Shown one piece after another: positions 10,635 through 22,809 of a stretch of DNA of 64,000 bases. The position numbers and the translations under genes are program-made. Below the pieces are notes generated by a model. It did no database searches. It was given only the letters and a program-made list of their open reading frames with translations, and was not told the DNA's origin. The DNA lies in contig LDOQ01000129.1 in the NCBI GenBank assembly GCA_001887945.1, positions 54,309 through 118,308 on the forward strand, given 5' to 3'. The stretch is from Spraguea lophii (Eukaryota; Microsporidia; Spragueidae). The number at the start of each line of letters is the position of its first letter. Position 1 is the first letter of the stretch.

Positions 10635-11570
10635 CATTAAATTTTTTTACCTTTGTGATGACAAAAAAAAAAGAAATAACATTAGAGCGTTTTAAGACGA
10701 TATTCATAGAAGAAAAAGAAAAAAAGACACTTAAGATGATGTTTTAAACGTTGCCTTAGTAAGATGAGCATTGTAAAACATCTTAAAAATTCAATAAAAT
10801 GCCGAAAAAAAGGTGTAGAAAAACTGAAACTTTTCTTACTGGAAAACCTTTTTTTAATTCGAAGTTAGATTGGGACAAAATTGTTTCAATAATATATAAC
10901 ATTTTGGTAGGTGCCAAAAAGAAGAATATTAAATTATTATACAATGTGAACACGAGAACAATAAGAAAAATAACTAAAATAATAGGGAAAATTGTATTAA
11001 AATACAATAAAAATATTAAATTAGGTGGGAAAAGAGTCATTGTAGAAATTGATGAATCTAAATTTGGAAAGAGGAAATATAATAGAGGCCATAGGGTAGA
11101 GGGAACTTGGATTTTAGGAGCTGTAGAAAGAACAGGTAAAAGAAAAATAGTATTACAACCTGTTATTAAAAGAAATAAAGAGGTAATAAACAAATTCTGT
11201 GAAAAACATATTATAAAAGACAGCATTATTTATACAGATTGTTGGAAAAATTATAATGATGTTCATGAAAACTACTTCCATTCAACTGTGAACCATTCTA
11301 TATCTTCATTGATATAATTTCAGGAGTACACATAAATAATATAGAAGGAACATTATGTGGAATAAAGCAATATATAAAAAAAAAGCGTATAACTCATCGT
11401 TATTAAAATATTACCTAGCATTGTTTATTTTTTTAAGAAATGAAGGTAAAGAAATGTATTATATTTTAATACAATTACTAAGTTATTAATCTTTTTAATA
11501 TTTATTTATTGACATCACAAGGATATAAAAAAATTAATTTCTTTCAAAAGAGTACGGTATAGGTATCTCA
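10635..11570 (+). mobile_element. Merlin-type transposon of the third family, left end truncated
   Basis: The transposase starts at the ATG at 10658 (MTKKKEITLERFKTIF), stops at 10747, and resumes in shifted frames (CLSKMSIVKH, then CRKTETFLTGKPFFNSKLDW from 10799). The catalytic part is intact within 10799-11317: VEIDESKFGKRKYNRGH (first Asp), DSIIYTDCWKNY (second Asp) and STVNHS. After the stop at 11317 the Glu helix follows in another frame (HINNIEGTLCGIK near 11330). The right inverted repeat lies at 11531-11570; the matching left repeat is missing and is found instead at 8601-8640. At least three frameshifts separate the parts. Confidence 0.75.
11531..11570 (-). repeat. Right terminal inverted repeat of the third Merlin family
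   Basis: Its reverse complement matches 8601-8640 at 30 of 40 bases without gaps, including GATACCT and TTTTGAAAGAAATTAA. The two repeats bracket almost 3 kb of nested material. Confidence 0.6.
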
Positions 11571-14500
11571 CAGACAAATTACAATGTCGATAATATAACA
11601 AATTTTATGGTATAGACATATATAAACATTATTTTATATAAAATATATAATAGAGTTAAGAAAATTTATAATTCGATTTTGGTTTCATCATACAATCTAA
11701 TTTGTATTTATTTTACACTATTATTATTTCTAAATATATTTTATATCCAACTTTTATAATAAAAGTTTAAATAATTTTAGAATGGGGTTATAATAATTTT
11801 TTTTTATTTTCAAAAAAAAAATAATTAAAAATTAAATTTTAAAAATTTTAATTATTCAACAACCTTTTAAATGTTTACTTAACTACTATTCTTTCTTTTT
11901 TGTTTATAAAATACTTTAAACTCAAATTCCTTTTAAATACACCGGTTCCATGATGTGTTACATCATGTATTTCTCCTTTAAAATACCTAGATGTGTCCAA
12001 AAATATCATATTGTATTAATATGAATATTATCAATATTGGCGAATCTTGAGTTGTAATTTACAATATTATATGTATATTAGCTAGTTCAAAAATTATTAC
12101 ATAATTTTATTACAGTAATATAAGAAAAACGCTCATAACTTTTAATACTGTATATGATAAATTTTCAATTATTTGGTGTATCATATCACGATTAATTTCA
12201 TGTTCTATCATTTCATTAACAGCCCAACTAACTATATTATATCATAACCTTCAATACTTGTTAGATTTCCAATTAACTACCTTATACAAAAAGTCATCTT
12301 ATTTATTTGGATGAATTTTCCTGCACCATCTAATCTAATAAATTTTTAATTATATCATTTTTTAATATCTAAGAAAATTATATTTTTATAAATATATATG
12401 TTTTTTGATCAATCTAACAAATTGTATAAAGAATTAACTCTTGTATTTAAAACGAATAAATATATGGAAAATAGAATATTACATATGTTTAAATTCGAAC
12501 TTTTGAAAATAATCATTACCAATAGATCTCCTTTCTTTATATTCGGCATTATCCATTTATATACTACTCTTTCACCATATCTTGACTTTTATATCTCAAG
12601 ATTCATCAATCCATTATAAATACAAAAATATTGGTTGACATTATCTGTTAACCTTCTAATTATTTATAATTTCTTATATTTGCAATGAAAAATCTGATTT
12701 TTTTATGATTCTTTGATTTGCCATGGAATTATTTTTTCTGGTTTTTTTGTTTTATTTTAGAACGGGAACACATAATCTAGATTTACATTTTAGGATACCG
12801 CCGAAGATATATGTCTTACCGACTTACCACGAGCGCATAACATTCTGAAAATCCTCCTGAGCAATATCAAAAAGTTTCATACTAACATCTGTTTTAACCA
12901 TTTTAAGATAAAAAAATGTGTTGTGTTAAAAAAATCGGAAATATATTGTTTAGAAAATACAAGAATAGATCTACAAAAATAATTCTAAAGTGAATGGTTT
13001 ATATTTCCAGAGTAACGTTTCGGAAAGTAATAATATTATCTTTTTCTGTAAATATTTTGTTGTTTTATTTATTAAACTTTGAATTTATGTATTTTTTAAT
13101 AAAAATAGAGGATTATATCAAATTATGAATTTATGGTATCTCTTGGTCTTAGACTGTAAACGTTATTTTCTTAAATGATTTTTTTATAAAAAATAAGATA
13201 TATGTTTCGATAAAAATGTTTATTACATAAATCATGTGTTTTAATTGTTTTTGAGGTTTGCATTTTTATCGAATATATAAAATTTTAACATCTGGTTTAC
13301 ACATCTATATATAATTTTTATTTCTGTATTCCTAACGAATTTATAATTATATCCGTTATATTAATACATTCTTTATCACTCGGTACTTTTGATAATAAAT
13401 ATTTCATTATTCGTTAACACGAGTTTCCTATAATAATTTTTATTCATCACCAAAAAATTCACTTTTCCAAATTTTTTGGTTTAATTTAAGCAAAATTCAT
13501 AAATAAATCTGGGTCAGATCTTTCATTTTTAATAATATATATTTTTTGTTTTCATTTTTTATATTTAAAAGTCTTTTTCCTTGAATATATTTTATTTATG
13601 AATCAGTCAAATTATTTTTTATTGCTTTTTACATACCAGATCATTTTCTCGCATCTTTAGATACAATGTTTTATTTCTCTAATCTCTTTTTAAAAGTTTT
13701 AATTCATGAGTGCTGTAATTGTTTATATTAAAAAAATCCAACAAGTAAGACACAATGACATTTTCAATAAATAAAATAAAATAGTCTATAAATACGAGGT
13801 CGGTCATAAACTTTTAAAAAACATTAATAAGATATACTGGTATTTATATCGTTTTAAGAGTAGGTCATGTTTTTTTTGAAAATAGGTAATGATAATTTCG
13901 ATTGATATTCATTGGTTTCAAAGATGTATGAAATATATGATTAAAAAATAAATAACTCATTATTTGACTTTTGATAAGTTCAGTAATCAGAAAAAATATT
14001 TAATAAAAAACGAAGGCTGGTACCTCTTTCATAGATGACATTAGATAAAAGCTTACAAAAACAATATTATTTTTATTCGCTTATTTCGAATACCAAGTTT
14101 TTTATATAAACCTCCAAGATATAAAAACTGTTACCTAGAAATTTGATATATAAAAAGTATAAAAAAATCAAGAGCCCGTTCAGAATCAGAAAATTAGTTA
14201 TTCTAGATGCACTAATGGTAATTATAAAAAATATATGGAGATTTAACATATGGTACAATATTATTCATAAAGAATCATATTTAAATATTTTATAGTCAAT
14301 TTAGATGAATAAATTAAAAACGGTAATGTTAAATCATATTATAAAAATAATACAAAAGTGTCAAAAGTATTTATCTCCGCTTTTTTAAAACTGTTTAGAT
14401 TAGCTTTTAAAAAACAATAAGTAAAAAACAAAAAAATTAATAATCAAATGTGTGCAAAGCGATTATTCTATTATATATTAAAGGAACATGTTTTTCGAGA

Positions 14501-14700
14501 AGGAAAATTGGTAAATATTAAAAAAAAGTTTATAAATATATCCGATTATTGAAAACCGAACAATTTTAATTAGGTATATTGTTATTATATCTCAAACTAA
14601 ATTCTTTAAAAATTTTGTATATCCTCTAAATAAACAAAATACTCATAGAAAACATAAAATGGTGAGGTGTAGCATAAAAAAGTTACCGGAATTAAAGGAA
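11571..14700. other. Decayed AT-rich region; one weak minus-strand coding trace
   Basis: There are no frames longer than about 75 codons. On the minus strand about 50 codons are open at 11890-12010 (contains GEIHDVTHHGTGVF), and another stretch near 12120-12260 reads AVNEMIEHEINRDMIHQII. Both look more protein-like than their surroundings, but I cannot assign a family. The rest shows nothing I can support. Confidence 0.4.
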
Positions 14701-15299
14701 GAAACAACTGAATATATCATAATATCTGAAAATCGATTCCCAGAAAACAATATAAATCCATTTTAAAAACTCGTCAGATATATTAATAATATATTTGCGT
14801 TCTAACTGTTTGATTTACCTTTTTCTGTTTTTAACGGGCATCCATCTTCGTTTTCTAACCAAATATTCTTTATGTATAAGAGGTTTTAATTAAATTCATA
14901 CATTCCTTTTCACTTAAATAAAATATAAAAATCGTTATTTACATGACATAATCTTTTATATGAACAATCGGGAAAATGTATGGAATTACAAACTTAATTA
15001 GCCAATCAACCATAGAAAAATTTTAAAGAAAAGAAATACTTTTAATCGTGAAAAAAGAGGGATAAATATTCTAAGCTTAAAAATACGGAAAAGAATTATA
15101 ATTCAGATTTGGTAAATACAAATCCGATTATTACATTAAGTATATCTGAGCAAGGTAATGAAAATTTTAAATTACTATATCAATATTTGCAATTTTTAAA
15201 AACTTAAATAGTCTATATTTTTCACTAAATCCTTAACAGCTGTTCTCATTGATATGAATCCTGAAATTATAATTGAAAAACGGGAAATTTTATTCAGCC

Positions 15300-15680
15300 A
15301 TCGTATAGACATTTTCAATTCTTTGTTTTTATAGATGAGATTGGGTTTTCCTATTACAAGAATGAAACATACTCGCGATTTTATAAGAAAATTTGCATAT
15401 ATTGAAATAAGAAAATACGAATAAAAAATTGTATTTTGTTGTTGGTGTAAATAAAGATAACGTTTCCTATTATAAAAGCAATGTTAACGGAATTGATTTA
15501 AAACAGGGTTTTGAAAATCTATATAATATTATTATCATTAAAGAAATTCAAATTTTATATACATATTTGATAATGTAAAGATTCATTACTCTAATGATGT
15601 AAAGATCTGGTTAATAATTTGAACCTGTTTGTTATGTATTTACCGCATCCCCATATTCTTAAATAAAATTAATAATCGTC
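15300..15680 (+). pseudogene. Tc1/mariner-type transposase relic
   Basis: Broken frames give FIDEIGFSYYKNE near 15328 (first catalytic Asp), then NCILLLV, YYKSNVNGIDLKQGF near 15467 and NLFVMYLPHPHIL near 15626, the block before the third catalytic residue. The same blocks occur in the better copy at 24392-25627 (YYKSNVNNVNGIGFKEF). Stops and shifts occur every 20-30 codons. The N-terminal DNA-binding part and the ends are not recognisable. Confidence 0.6.
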
Positions 15681-15779
15681 TTAATAAATATAAAAGAGCA
15701 ATAAGAAAATCGATAATCAACACTTTGGTAAGCTATCACATAGATCAATGAAAGTTTTAACGTAATTATATTAAATAAT

Positions 15780-18290
15780 TTAACCAACTTTTTTAGAAAA
15801 ATTTTTATATACTCATAAAAATAATGAAATATGTATAAATAAGATTCAATTAAATAAAATATGTCTTTATCTAGTAATTCTAAAAGAGGATGTATTCTTT
15901 AAATTTAAATGAATAAAATTTATCAAAATTAAATAATCTTACTGTTTCCCAAGGTTTTTTATTTGTAACATATTTGTTTTATATGTGTTTTCAACAAACT
16001 CATATATTTTCTATTGATAATTAAAAAATATTAAGATTTATGAATCTTATGTTCTCTAATACTAATTTTTTATTATATCATCAAACAACTTACACATTTC
16101 AATACCTTGATGCAAATTAGAGAATGCGATAATCCTGTGTGTATTATAAATATAATATAAAACCATGGCCATAATTATTGCATGTATGTAAATTAAATCT
16201 ATATTTATCCAAGAAAATATGTGTTTTTTATTTTATCCCCAACAACATTGAGTAATAATAACGCGAATGTTAATTTATGGTCAATTGAAAGGACAACGTA
16301 AATCCATTTGCATTCGTTATTTTAACTAATATTGCTTATTTTCAGCATTCTTTGAATATTTGGTTGAGAAATAAATTATTTGTAGATATCTACCCGAATT
16401 AATAAATCGTCGCTGGTAAGAATTTCTCTAATAACACCACATTCATTTATCTTGTATACGAGTTTATATCTCTCCTCTTAATATAATCATCAAAACGTGA
16501 AAGAGGAAACCTTCTGAAAGCACATGATTTTATAGATATTACTTTCCCCTGTGTGTAATGATTCAATCGATTTATAAGTTTTGGAAAGTTTTCAGGCATT
16601 TTATCGTATTGAATTTATATTTGGCAAAATACCGTGTAGGCAAAGCTCAAAATATTACCCTGCTAATATATTAGAAGAGATCGAAAATATATGATATTAG
16701 GCATTCAGAAAAAAAAAGTAAATTTTCGTTTTTAAATGTTTTTATTTTATATATTATATTTTCACCATAATTGATGCACAAAAGAAGGCGTATATTGTTA
16801 TAACAAAATTTTTTTTTGAAAGTAAAATGCATAAGAATGAATATGATCCAATATCAATTATAGGATAACCAACCTGATCAAAATTATATTCATAATCTTT
16901 CAAGATTTATCGGTAAGAAACATTCTGCATTTTCGGGTTGTGAGTTGTATTTGTAAAAAAACAGAAAATCAAAGAATAGAGAGGCCGGGTTGTTGTTATT
17001 CAAGATATCTTTGAGGAGGATAACTCTTTAATCAAAATTACCGTATTGGAAAAATATATAACAATGGTTGATGTATCATAATTACCATATATATAACTGT
17101 TAAAGTTAGTGGCATTATTAGAAAGAGGTTGAAAAAGTGACTTCCATTTTCCTTTTAGGTGATTATGGAAGACATGTTATTGGCTATTGTTCTACATTTC
17201 TTGGGGTGAGGAATAAAACAGCATTGTTTTTAGATGAATATGTGGCCCGTTTCCACCTATAGTAATTCGTATAAGTATAGCCCTATAAACATTCCAGCCG
17301 TTGCCTATGTTACACATAATGGGTCAAAATATTTCATTGAATACATGTTTTCACCATATGATGTGGTGCATCATAAACTTTAAATGAAGTATATAATATG
17401 AAACGGTTTAAAATATTTATTAAAGAAATGTATGATAAAAACATTTTATAAAAAATCCGATTTAAATATTAGATAATCTTGATACATAAAATTGACTATA
17501 TTATCGTATTTAACAGTAAAAAATATGCCCTATTTATTTTTATCCGCTTACCCTCTCTTAGATTCAATCTTATAAGAATGCCTTTAATTGTCTTAAAAAT
17601 TATGTATCAAATAAAACCCAAAAGTAATTAGAAGGGATCTTTTAAAAAAAGAATATATTTTAGAACTTGTAAACAACTTTAATAGTAACAACGATTATTT
17701 TTTTAGAAGATTCTATACCCAAAAATATGAGAAAATAGACTGTGTTTTTAATGCTATATTCCTTATTTAATATATGGAAATAATTTTTAATTTTTCCCGA
17801 ATTACCCTGTAATTGGTTTCATATTTATAAATCGATTATAAATTATGGTCATTAACTACATTTACTGGTTATTATGTTTCGTCAGGTTATATATATTACA
17901 TTAATTATTATTCTTATTATCAATCATAATCTTCTTATTCATTCATTTAACTATATAGACCAACAAAAAAACGAGTTTTAGGTGTCAATTTTCATAATAT
18001 ATATGTATCTCTAAAAGCGAATAAAATAGAATTCCTTTTGAAGTTGATTAGGTATCAAGAATGGTGTAAGATTTTTAATATTTCATATGGAGAACAATTC
18101 GGTATGATATGTTTTTACTGGATTTTATCCTCTTTTTTACGGTTCCAAAGATAAAAAATTGAAAATACTTAATTAACTTCAGAATATTAAATAAAATAAA
18201 AGAGAAGACAATAACAAATCTTTAGTTGTAATTACAAATTTTAAAGGTACTAAATAATGTTGTTAAAAATAAAATAATTTAATTATTAAA
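15780..18290. other. Long AT-rich stretch without recognisable gene
   Basis: I read both strands and found no motif that holds over more than 20-30 codons. A slightly more GC-rich part at about 17130-17350 gives no consistent frame. It is probably fully decayed element DNA. Confidence 0.45.
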
Positions 18291-18445
18291 GCTTATTTAA
18301 TCTTCCTACAGTAATAATTTCTCAATATTTTATCTCTTTAGATTTAAGGGGTTTCGTTTCTTTCTTTTCACCTTTTAAGTCGCATAATTTCATTTTTTCT
18401 TAAGCACAATGACGCGTGTGTATGCAACAATTTTCTCTCTCGAGC

Positions 18446-20880
18446 CTAATCTTTTTCTGAACTTGTTATTAAATTGGTTACCACATCATCCCAGGTTAGT
18501 ATAAATGGTATAATTTCTACATTTGTTTTATAGACTGTGTTTAGCTCATTGACGAATAGTTTGTATTTCTTATACTTTTCTGCTTTTACACGTTTAAGAT
18601 TTCCTAAATATATAATGCCATTTCTACAATTTTTATATCATTCTTCTCCTTATCATAAATAAAAATATCAGGTCATTATGTTTAATTAGCAATGTGTTTT
18701 AATTGGAGTGTTTACTTTTATCTGGACCCTATTGTTTGTTAATACCGGTTCTATATAATGGTTCCTTGATTTCATATTCTTTTTCCCCTTGTATTTATTA
18801 CAAAGCTGGAGATGAATCGCCTTTAATATTTCATTGGTTCGTAATCATACAATGTCCACAGCATACGTCCACAGCTTGTTGCCATATGATATATTATTTT
18901 ACTAGCTTATTACAATTATTACATCTGTGCTCGTTGGTTCTAAGTATGACGTTCCGATCCTGGTATAATATAAATATGCCTTCTGCTTGCGGTGTTAAAT
19001 TCCCATTCCTCCACCACAGGACGAATGTTCTTTATTAAATACATTTGCGGTGCCGTGTAAAGTCTCATTTCTTATTGTAACCAACGTTCATCTCTCTATT
19101 TATGCCTGAAAGAATTGTTATATATTTGATTTATTTTGTATTTGTTGATTCGAAATCTGATATCAATCCTAACTTTGTACATTATTGGTTTTGTTTATTA
19201 TAGTTATTCTTTTCTTTTCGTCTCTTTCCTTTCGCAAAGTTAATTCTTAAACTTTTATAATATATGTTCATTCTTATGAACCCACTCCTTAATCCTCTTC
19301 CTAATTCTTTTCTATTTATATATATTTTTTCTTTACTGATGGTTGGAATGTTACTTTATCTTCTAATAAATTTTTTCTTATCACCAAATCTATATTCTCT
19401 AATTCTTTCTTTGAGAATTCAATTATTTCTATAAAATAGTTTAAAGCTCCAATCACAAATTCAGTAATTGCACGAAAAAGGGTTTTGAGTTTGATTTGGA
19501 GTCTAATATTTTTTTAATTCTTGTTTCTATTTTTTTAAGATCATTTTGTGATTTATATCACTAATTTATTTTTTACGATTTTCCACAATTCCGAGATATT
19601 TATACGTTCGGGTTTTTCAAGATATATTCCACATATATTTTTTCTATATATGGCTACTGGCAGATTTTTCGTCATTTGTTCCTAATCCTATCGTATTCAA
19701 AAGTTGCATGGTTTTCAAAGTAATATTTTTTAAGTTCTCTATGTCATTGATAAATAATTTAATATCACCAATAAAAATAAAATTATTAACTTCTTTATTA
19801 CTTATATTGTCATTAACCACAACTTGATTTTTCAATTTATTAAGGCCTACCTGAGGTTCTAATACTATTACGAATAATGTTAGGCCAGACTATCTTCTTG
19901 TAATATTTCCCTATCTATCTTTGCTTCTCCAATATTTTTTTATGTAGTTTATAGTTCTATTAGGAAATTAAATTTCTCAGGTATTCTATCAAATACTTAT
20001 GATTTATTGAATCATAACCTTTTTAATATCTATCCAGGTTGTTTCTAGCAATCCTTGTTGTTCCTATTTATTATTTTGTTAAAAGCGCCTGTCCTTAACT
20101 CCTTGGGAATCCTACCGGTTCCTATTTGGTTCTATGGTATATCTTATTTAGTTCATGCGTCCTCTAAAAATATTATTTATTACCATATTCATCAATTTGT
20201 ATAGATTAGACATACAAGTTATGGGTCTCGGTCACCAGGATTATTTGTTGATTTTTGTGGTCTTAGATAAGTAATACCAGTAAAAAGCTAAGCTTCAAAT
20301 TCCAACTTCCGCTCTATGTATTTATTCATTATATCTTTTAGTTTATATATTTTTGTTAATTTTTTGAGAAAAAAAGTTATATATCTTATCCACTCCTGCA
20401 TTTCCAGTTTGGAAGTTTGCCAATGTCTTTCCAAGTTCTTTCCTTCTATTCAAAAAAAGTTTTATAGATATTGTCACTTTGAGTTCCTCTAGAGTTAGAC
20501 TCTAATTTTTCTTTATATTTTGGCCATATCTTACCCAGTATTTAATTACCTTTTCTGCATCTGCAGTTGAGTTATTATCATTATTCTCTAAATTTCTATA
20601 AAACATTTCTTTACTACACTCAAGATACTTGTTATCTTCTCTAAAATTTTTTTTAATTTCATATACTTCTAACCTTCTCTTCCTGGTTTTTATTTCTTCT
20701 TCAAATTTATCACGTTTGGTTGAGATTATTCATATCCCATTTTTTAATGTTCCCATTTCTTAAACGTTGTAAATTTCTTTAATTTTTAATGTTGTCTCTT
20801 CCCTTGTTAATCTTATCAATATATATTTTTAGGTTTTTCTATACATGTTCTAATCTTGTTACCCTACTATTTACGGTCTC
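18446..20880 (-). pseudogene. Non-LTR retrotransposon (LINE) ORF relic, R2/R4-type with restriction-like endonuclease
   Basis: Read on the minus strand the relic contains, in order: a pre-RT region (EEIKTRKRRLEVYEIKKNF, DNKYLECSKEMFYRNL, near 20590-20710), WKDIGKLPNWKCRSGVDKIY (near 20400), GITYLRPQKSTNN and DPITCMSNLYKLMN (20200-20290), the palm box NNFIFIGDIKLFINDIENL (19740-19800) where the usual xxDD has become F-I-G-D, and GLGTNDEKSA. At the C-terminus come IIYHMATSCGRMLWTLYDY (near 18860), PDIFIYDKEKNDIKIVEMA (18620-18680; the P-D and E of the restriction-like endonuclease) and YKTNVEIIPFILTWDDVVTN, with a stop at 18446-18448. The order fits R2/R4-clade LINEs, which use this endonuclease. 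Many frameshifts and stops show it is dead. The N-terminal zinc fingers were not identified. Confidence 0.75.
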
Positions 20881-21990
20881 ATACTAGTTTTTGACATTTA
20901 TTCTCTTTTGCCCTGTTTCTTCGTATGTTAATTAGGCGGTATATATTAGATCAGTTCTGGCTCCCGTTTTTTTGGTGGGTGTTCCTTTATATATATTCCA
21001 TACATTAGTTCAATATTTCAGGTTAGTATGGTTTATCTTCTGGCTATATATTTTCTTTATATTAATTCTATTTGTCATATTTTTATTTTTAATCTCCTCT
21101 ATGTTTAGCACATAGGCAGTGTATGTTTTACTCATGCGCATCTTAATAATGGGACAGGCATTTTTTCTTTGTCTTGGTTTGTTCGATAATTTTCTTTTTC
21201 TTCTTTATTTGCTCTAACATAATAATATTCTTGATATTAACAGATCTACTTCTTTATTAAATTTTTTGGAATATTTTTTTCTTATTACTCCTAGCCACCT
21301 TGTGGTATCCTTTTATATTTCTTCTTTATATTTCCATGCTTTCAGTTAGCCATCTTTTACTGTCTGTTTCATTATTATATCCAGAATTGTTTTGATAAAA
21401 ATTAATTCTCACACCTCTAGTTTTTGTACCTTGTTCGTTTTTTTGTATTTCTGGGATAACGGGTATAATTTTTTTACTACTATGTCGTCATTGTTTTTGT
21501 TCGTTGTTCTGTTTTATGAAATTTTATTCTTTTCCTTCCGAAGACGTTTTCCTTTCTTTAACCCCATTAATATGTTATTAATAAGATTTTCTCGGTTTAA
21601 AACTCACAACAGGTTTTTTGCCCTTTTTCAAAGTCAATATGGAGAAAATTTCAAACGGAAAGTTTAATTCGCTTTTATAAAATTAACGTAGTTTTTAAAG
21701 ATGTTATTTGGTTTTATTTCTTTTTTCAAATGAAAATTTATCATTCCAAATGTTTTCCGTTCATAATTTTCCATCGACATGAGGTTTAAAAATAATGTTT
21801 TAAAATATATTTTTTTAAGAAGAAAATAAAGTTTTCCTTTGTATATAATTATTTATTACAACATCCTACCTCTTCCTCAAAGAAACAAAAATTTAGATAA
21901 TGATTAAACATTAACTACCCCCGAAAACAACTTAAATATGAATATAACAATAAAAAATAAATAAATTTAGGGAAGAAGATAAATGGATTG
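20880..21990. other. Possible 5' part of the LINE relic; no clear gene
   Basis: On the minus strand this is where the LINE's N-terminal part and 5' flank would lie. Short readings such as RAKENKCQKLV near 20900 fit that idea but are not decisive. The plus-strand frame at 21392-21667 looks like a shadow, being rich in Phe and Leu. No zinc-finger spacing could be confirmed. Confidence 0.35.
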
Positions 21991-22800
21991 AGCAAGATTA
22001 TTTCCTTTTTTGTGGAATTTAGGAATTCTTAAACAAAATCGTAGATATCCTCTATGTAATAGCATATGAAAATTATAGAAGTAAATTTAATGATGATTTT
22101 ATTTTAAGATACCATAAGAAAGATGTAATAAAAAGACAATTTTGATAAGAGTTGGCAATGTTTTGAGTAATATATGAATGGACCAAAAGAAAGGATTCAA
22201 GGATATAATGAAGGAAATATAAATATCGGTCAATGGTCTGAAATCAATACTATCAATTTTTGAGTTGTAGATAATAAAAAGATAGACGGTAAAAATAAAT
22301 GGGTTTAAATGGACGAGTCGGTTGTTTCACAAATAAGGTATAATGTTGGAAGATTTAATAAACAAGTGTGAGTTATTAGATGTGTCGATAAGATAACAAA
22401 ACAATATTTTTTGATGTAACAATCACAAAAAATGCAAAATTCTTGAATGATATTATTAAAAACATGCTAAACAATTCATAATAGTAACAAATTGGTGAAG
22501 AGGATATAATAATCTTTAAAATTTAAATTATAGACATTATAGAATAAATTATCAAAGAAATTTTTTAGAACCAAGAAATAAACAATAGAAATATAAATTG
22601 GCGATGATTAAAAAAATTGTTTAAAAACAAAAAAATCGAAATTTAGCCATGTTCAGGGAGAAACGATTTCATAATGTTTTTAAAAAAATCATAATATCAG
22701 TTTCGTGAAATTATACCCGAATTAAAATATTTAAAATGCCTTTAAAATAATTAAAAAGACTTATTTGAATTTAATATTATTTTGAAGTAATTAATATACA
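21990..22800 (+). pseudogene. Merlin/IS1595-type transposase relic (first family)
   Basis: Traceable blocks are FLWNLGILKQNRRYPLCN near 22010 (start of the zinc-binding part), YEWTKRKDS near 22168, MDESVVSQIRYNVGRF near 22308 (first Asp, with stops before it), IIKNM and VTNW near 22480-22495 (second Asp lost: the usual T-D is T-N) and FLEPRNKQ near 22565. The non-coding end at 22680-22800 resembles bases 85-215 of the window. It is a dead, heavily decayed copy. Confidence 0.6.
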
Positions 22801-22809
22801 TTATTACCA

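Noticed and set aside
16700..17420. A slightly GC-richer stretch suspected to be a retroelement relic
   Set aside because: Neither strand gives consecutive family motifs, so no call can be supported.
18703..19038. A plus-strand frame of 111 codons
   Set aside because: It is antisense to the LINE C-terminal region, where the minus-strand reading gives clear family motifs.
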